This document shows, piece after piece, positions 13,676 through 16,671 of a stretch of 16,671 nt of DNA. The notes under the pieces were generated by a model. The model ran no database searches and was not told where the DNA came from. It saw only the letters and a program-made list of their open reading frames with translations. Within the stretch, counting starts at the first letter, position 1; the number at the start of each line of letters is the position of its first letter. Position numbers and translations under genes: made by a program. This stretch comes from Bacteroidota bacterium (GTDB lineage Bacteria; Bacteroidota; Bacteroidia; Bacteroidales; Prolixibacteraceae): contig JAMDDG010000326.1 in assembly GCA_023488865.1 (NCBI GenBank), forward strand, positions 1 through 16,671, written 5' to 3'.

Positions 13676-15208
13676 ATGAAGGATAAAGTATACATCATGG
13701 ATACGACCCTGAGGGATGGCGAACAAACCTCGGGGGTATCTTTTTCGGAGTCCGAAAAGCTGAACATTGCCAAGATCCTTCTGGAAGAGGTCAGGGTTGA
13801 TTATCTTGAAATTGCCTCCGCCAGGGTCTCCGATGGTGAAATGTTAGGGGCCCAAAAGGTGATGGAATGGGCCAAAGGAACGGTTTACCACGACAAAATT
13901 GAGATCCTCGGTTTCGTCGACGGTACTACTTCGCTCGAATGGATCGCCAAAGCCGGAGGAAAAGTGATCAACCTCTTGGGCAAAGGATCGCTTCGCCATG
14001 TGACGCAACAGTTGAAAAAAAGTCCGGAACAGCATTTAGCCGACCTCAAAAAATCGATTGCCCTCGCCCGTGAGATGAACATTACCGTCAACCTTTATCT
14101 GGAAGACTGGTCCAACGGGATGCGCAATTCGCCCGAATATGTTAATTTTATGCTGAACGGGTTGAAGGATGAACCGATTGGCAGGATGATGCTTCCGGAT
14201 ACGCTGGGCATCCTCAATCCTACTGAAACTTTTCAGTTTTGCACGGCCATGATCCGGGACTTTCCCACCCTTCATTTCGATTTCCACGCCCACAACGATT
14301 ACGACCTGGCCGTTGCCAATGTCGATTCTGCCCTTCGTGCCGGCATCCGTACCATCCACACCACCATCAACGGATTGGGCGAACGGGCAGGCAATGCGCC
14401 GCTTTCCAGCGTGGTGGCATTGATGAACGACCACCTGAAGTTGCCCAACTCGATCAATGAACATAAGTTAACCATGGTGAGCCGATTAGTAGAGACCTTC
14501 TCAGGCGTCCGTATTTCCGGTAACAAACCAATTATCGGCGAGAATGTATTCACCCAATGCAGTGGAATCCATGCCGATGGAGACAACAAAGACAACCTCT
14601 ATTTCAACGATTTGCTTCCTGAACGTTTTGGCCGTACCCGGAAGTACGCCCTTGGTAAAACCTCCGGCAAAGCCAACATCGCCAAAAACCTCGAAGATAT
14701 GGGGATCCGGCTCGATTCGGAAAACCTGAAGAAAGTGACGGACAAAGTGATTGAACTGGCGGATAAAAAAGAGTCTGTCACCTCGGAAGATTTACCTTAT
14801 ATCCTCTCTGACATACTGAAAAGCGAGTCAATTTACGAAAAGATCACCCTGAGCAATTACGCGATCTCTCACGCCCTGGGACTGAGGCCCATGGCAACCG
14901 TCTGCGTTGAGATGAATGGCGAATTGCACGAAGAAGCAGGTTCAGGCGACGGACAGTACGACGCCTTTATGAATGCACTGCTGAAAATTTACCACAAACA
15001 GCACAGACAGCTGCCGGCACTGGTTGACTATACCGTCACCATCCCGCCTGGCGGCAAAACGGACGCGCTGGTCGAAACATTGATTACCTGGAGCCTGGGC
15101 GAACGCGAATTTAAAACGCGCGGACTTGATTCCGACCAGACTGCTGCCGCCATCAAAGCCACCATCAAGATGCTGAATATCATTGAGAGCAACGGACAGA
15201 TTTATTGA
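13676..15208 (+). CDS. Second 2-isopropylmalate synthase-type enzyme (isopropylmalate or citramalate synthase)
   Basis: A 510-residue DRE-TIM barrel enzyme of the LeuA/CimA family, with a C-terminal LeuA-type regulatory domain. It shares the plan of LeuA: DTTLRDGEQTSGVSF with R13 and D14, the metal site H204-A-H206-N-D, GLGERAGNAPLSSV, and a C-terminal MATVCVEMNGELHEEAGSGDGQYDAF. It differs where substrate choice may be set: LEIASARVSDGE replaces IEAGFPISSPGD, and NLYLEDWSNG replaces EFYAEDAGRS. It is therefore a divergent paralogue, not a recent duplicate. I recall Bacteroides genomes also keeping a second LeuA homologue beside leuCD and leuB. Citramalate synthesis (acetyl-CoA plus pyruvate, feeding isoleucine via LeuCD and LeuB) is plausible, since no threonine deaminase gene is nearby, but this is inference; a second isopropylmalate synthase or a homocitrate-like enzyme is possible. 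Confidence 0.88.
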   Translation: MKDKVYIMDTTLRDGEQTSGVSFSESEKLNIAKILLEEVRVDYLEIASARVSDGEMLGAQKVMEWAKGTVYHDKIEILGFVDGTTSLEWIAKAGGKVINLLGKGSLRHVTQQLKKSPEQHLADLKKSIALAREMNITVNLYLEDWSNGMRNSPEYVNFMLNGLKDEPIGRMMLPDTLGILNPTETFQFCTAMIRDFPTLHFDFHAHNDYDLAVANVDSALRAGIRTIHTTINGLGERAGNAPLSSVVALMNDHLKLPNSINEHKLTMVSRLVETFSGVRISGNKPIIGENVFTQCSGIHADGDNKDNLYFNDLLPERFGRTRKYALGKTSGKANIAKNLEDMGIRLDSENLKKVTDKVIELADKKESVTSEDLPYILSDILKSESIYEKITLSNYAISHALGLRPMATVCVEMNGELHEEAGSGDGQYDAFMNALLKIYHKQHRQLPALVDYTVTIPPGGKTDALVETLITWSLGEREFKTRGLDSDQTAAAIKATIKMLNIIESNGQIY

Positions 15209-15210
15209 TG

Positions 15211-15341
15211 ATTTTGGATTTTCGATTCGGTCCCTGAGCCTGTCGAAGGGTTGGAGGTTCTGAACTCCCAAAATGGTATATTTGAATCCTCATTTTTAAT
15301 TGCTACAACTTCGCTTGTGGCAGCAATCGAAAATCCAAAAT
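15211..15341. repeat. 17-bp inverted repeat between the second leuA gene and leuB
   Basis: ATTTTGGATTTTCGATT (15211-15227) and its exact complement AATCGAAAATCCAAAAT (15325-15341) flank most of the spacer and enclose the 28-bp repeat copy. Further AATCCAAAATCGAAAAT words continue to 15356, and similar AATCGAAAAT words stand before copy 1 of the 28-bp repeat (11303-11321). This is dispersed intergenic repeat vocabulary; the arms could form a stem in the mRNA. Confidence 0.65.
15225..15252 (-). repeat. 28-bp dispersed repeat, copy 2 (inverted)
   Basis: This is the exact reverse complement of 11323-11350, with no mismatch over 28 bases, 3.9 kb away. It lies just after the second leuA gene, as copy 1 lies after leuA. 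Its first three bases overlap the arm of the 17-bp inverted repeat. Confidence 0.85.
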
Positions 15342-15383
15342 CCAAAATCGAAAATATCTTTTAAAAACTATAAATATCTAATA

Positions 15384-16463
15384 ATGAAATTGAATATCGC
15401 TGTTTTGGCCGGAGACGGAATCGGGCCGGAGATTGTAGCACAAGCTTTACGGGTGACCCAGGCGGTCGCCAAAAAATTCGGACACGAACTGCACAGCACC
15501 GAAGCGCTGGTGGGCGCCGTAGCCATCGATGCTACCGGTAATCCCTATCCCGAGGCGACCCACGAAATATGTATGAAATCGGATGCCGTGCTGTTTGGCG
15601 CCATCGGCCATCCCCGTTTCGACAACGATCCTTCCGCCAAAGTGCGTCCCGAGCAGGGACTGCTGGCCATGCGGAAGAAACTGGGACTTTATGCCAACAT
15701 CCGTCCGTTGATCACCTTTCCTTCGCTGCTGGACAAATCGCCGCTGAAGACCGACCGCATCGAAGGGGCTGATTTCGTAGTTATCCGCGAACTGACCGGC
15801 GGGATGTATTTCGGCGAACCACAGGGCCGCAGCGAAGATGGCAACACCTCTTACGACACCTGCATTTACACCCGCATGGAGGTAGAGCGCATCCTGAAAC
15901 TCTCGTTCGAATTTGCCATGAAGCGCAATAAGCGGCTCACGGTAGTCGACAAAGCCAATGTTTTGGCCACCTCCCGTTTGTGGAGACAAATCGCCAAGGA
16001 GATGGAACCGCAGTACCCTGAAGTCGCAGTGGAATATATGTTCGTTGATAATGCGGCCATGCAGCTGATCCAATGGCCGAAACGCTTCGATGTGATGGTA
16101 ACCGAGAATATGTTCGGCGATATCCTCACCGACGAGGCCAGTGTGATTGCCGGTTCCATGGGAATGTTGCCTTCGGCGTCCATCGGCATCCACACCTCCG
16201 TATTTGAACCAATCCACGGTTCCTACCCGCAGGCAGCCGGTAAAAACATCGCCAACCCCTGCGCCACCATCCTTTCGGTAGCCATGTTGTTCGAATATGC
16301 CTACTCGCTCGGCAAAGAGGCAGCCCTTATCAGGAAAGCCGTCGAGGCATCTTTGGTAGCCGGCGCCGTTACCGAAGATCTTACCGACGACAAATCCAAA
16401 GCGCTATCTACCTCTGCGGTAGGAGACTGGATTGTTGACTACGTCAATAGAGTTGAGAGATAA
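15384..16463 (+). CDS. leuB: 3-isopropylmalate dehydrogenase
   Basis: Oxidises and decarboxylates 3-isopropylmalate with NAD to the leucine keto acid. It would also make 2-oxobutyrate from 3-methylmalate if citramalate is fed in. The ATG at 15384 gives 359 residues, the usual length, and starts MKLNIAVLAGDGIGPEIV; the frame is open further upstream through repeat sequence, which I exclude. Family motifs are RELTGGMYFGEP with catalytic Y142, VDKANVLATSRLWR with K190, and the isocitrate/isopropylmalate dehydrogenase signature NMFGDILTDEASVIAGSMGMLPSASIG with its metal-binding aspartates, then FEPIHGSYPQAAGKNIANP. It is the last gene of the cluster. Its stop codon (16461-16463) lies inside the stem of a hairpin shared with the convergent gene. 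Confidence 0.97.
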   Translation: MKLNIAVLAGDGIGPEIVAQALRVTQAVAKKFGHELHSTEALVGAVAIDATGNPYPEATHEICMKSDAVLFGAIGHPRFDNDPSAKVRPEQGLLAMRKKLGLYANIRPLITFPSLLDKSPLKTDRIEGADFVVIRELTGGMYFGEPQGRSEDGNTSYDTCIYTRMEVERILKLSFEFAMKRNKRLTVVDKANVLATSRLWRQIAKEMEPQYPEVAVEYMFVDNAAMQLIQWPKRFDVMVTENMFGDILTDEASVIAGSMGMLPSASIGIHTSVFEPIHGSYPQAAGKNIANPCATILSVAMLFEYAYSLGKEAALIRKAVEASLVAGAVTEDLTDDKSKALSTSAVGDWIVDYVNRVER

Positions 16464-16553
16464 GATATAAGACATGAGATAACAGGATTTCAAGAGATTC
16501 CCATAAACTCTCAACTCTCATCTCTCATCTCTTATCTCTTATCTCTCAACTCT
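16449..16553. repeat. Hairpin-forming inverted repeat between convergent leuB and the SGNH hydrolase gene
   Basis: AGAGTTGAGAGATAAGA (16449-16465) and TCTTATCTCTCAACTCT (16537-16553) are perfect 17-bp complements, and weaker complementarity continues inward (ATAAGACATGAGAT against copies of ATCTCTCATCTCTTAT). The left arm contains the leuB stop; the right arm ends at the first base of the hydrolase stop. It lies at the 3' end of both genes, so it may be a bidirectional 3'-end or termination structure, although neither side has a T run. Confidence 0.65.
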
Positions 16554-16671
16554 CATAGGTATGGTTGAATCACCCTCTTCCACGCCTTGTACCCTTCGCC
16601 CAGCAGGTGGAGTCCGTCGTTGGTGTACATCGGGTTAAGAAAATCATCGTTGGGGTTTTTAAGCTCGCTGA
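16553..16671 (-). CDS. C-terminal fragment of an SGNH/GDSL-type hydrolase
   Basis: The last 38 codons of a minus-strand gene that continues past the window edge. The visible part reads SELKNPNDDFLNPMYTNDGL, then HLLGEGYKAW and KRVIQPYL, then a TGA at 16555-16553. The D-G-L-H segment followed by L-x-x-x-G-Y-x-x-W is the block V signature of SGNH hydrolases, containing the catalytic Asp and His. Family members are esterases or acetylhydrolases acting on sugars or lipids; nothing here shows the substrate. It converges on leuB with about 90 bases between stops, so it belongs to a separate transcription unit. Confidence 0.75.
   Translation of the reverse strand, partial: SELKNPNDDFLNPMYTNDGLHLLGEGYKAWKRVIQPYL

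Noticed and set aside
11323..15252. Composite transposon bounded by the 28-bp inverted repeats
   Set aside because: There is no transposase or target duplication; the interior is the normal leuC-leuD-leuA2 part of the pathway.
15447..16217. 256-codon minus-strand frame
   Set aside because: It lies wholly inside leuB on the opposite strand and has no plausible protein features.

Overview
The window looks like chromosomal DNA of a member of the Bacteroidota. The evidence is a Bacteroides-type promoter match (TTTG, 18 bases, TACTTTTG), A-rich sequence instead of Shine-Dalgarno sites before start codons, an Omp85-type barrel ending in an aromatic residue, protein sequences that resemble Bacteroides homologues, and AT-rich spacers full of short inverted repeats. 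I cannot place it below phylum with confidence.

Layout. Bases 1-1041 are the 3' end of an outer-membrane beta-barrel gene, probably a patatin-like phospholipase fused to an Omp85 barrel. A 420-base spacer with an imperfect inverted repeat follows. Next is dacB (1463-2920), a secreted PBP4-type DD-carboxypeptidase. Bases 3098-3455 hold a probable antitoxin gene overlapping a truncated RelE/ParE-like toxin relic. About 400 AT-rich bases carry the likely promoter of the main locus.

Bases 3861-16463 are a nine-gene branched-chain amino acid cluster, all on the + strand: ilvD, ilvB, ilvN, ilvC, leuA, leuC, leuD, a second leuA-type gene, leuB. IlvBN, IlvC and IlvD carry out the shared valine/isoleucine steps. 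LeuA, LeuCD and LeuB extend 2-ketoisovalerate towards leucine. The second LeuA-like enzyme either duplicates the LeuA step or makes citramalate, which LeuCD and LeuB would convert to 2-oxobutyrate for isoleucine. No threonine deaminase or transaminase gene is in the window. The last 119 bases are the convergent 3' end of an SGNH/GDSL hydrolase gene on the minus strand.

The strongest regulatory feature is a complete transcription attenuator in front of ilvD. It has a 20-residue leader peptide with ten consecutive Leu/Val/Ile codons, a G-rich segment overlapping its stop codon that can pair with the terminator's upstream arm, and a perfect 12-bp terminator stem followed by seven T, ending 12 bases before ilvD. 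A second striking feature is that most junctions between cluster genes hold a different short repeat or inverted repeat. These include a perfect 28-bp inverted pair flanking leuC-leuD-leuA2, and two G-rich stretches that fit the quadruplex pattern. I found no CRISPR array, tRNA, rRNA or transposase.
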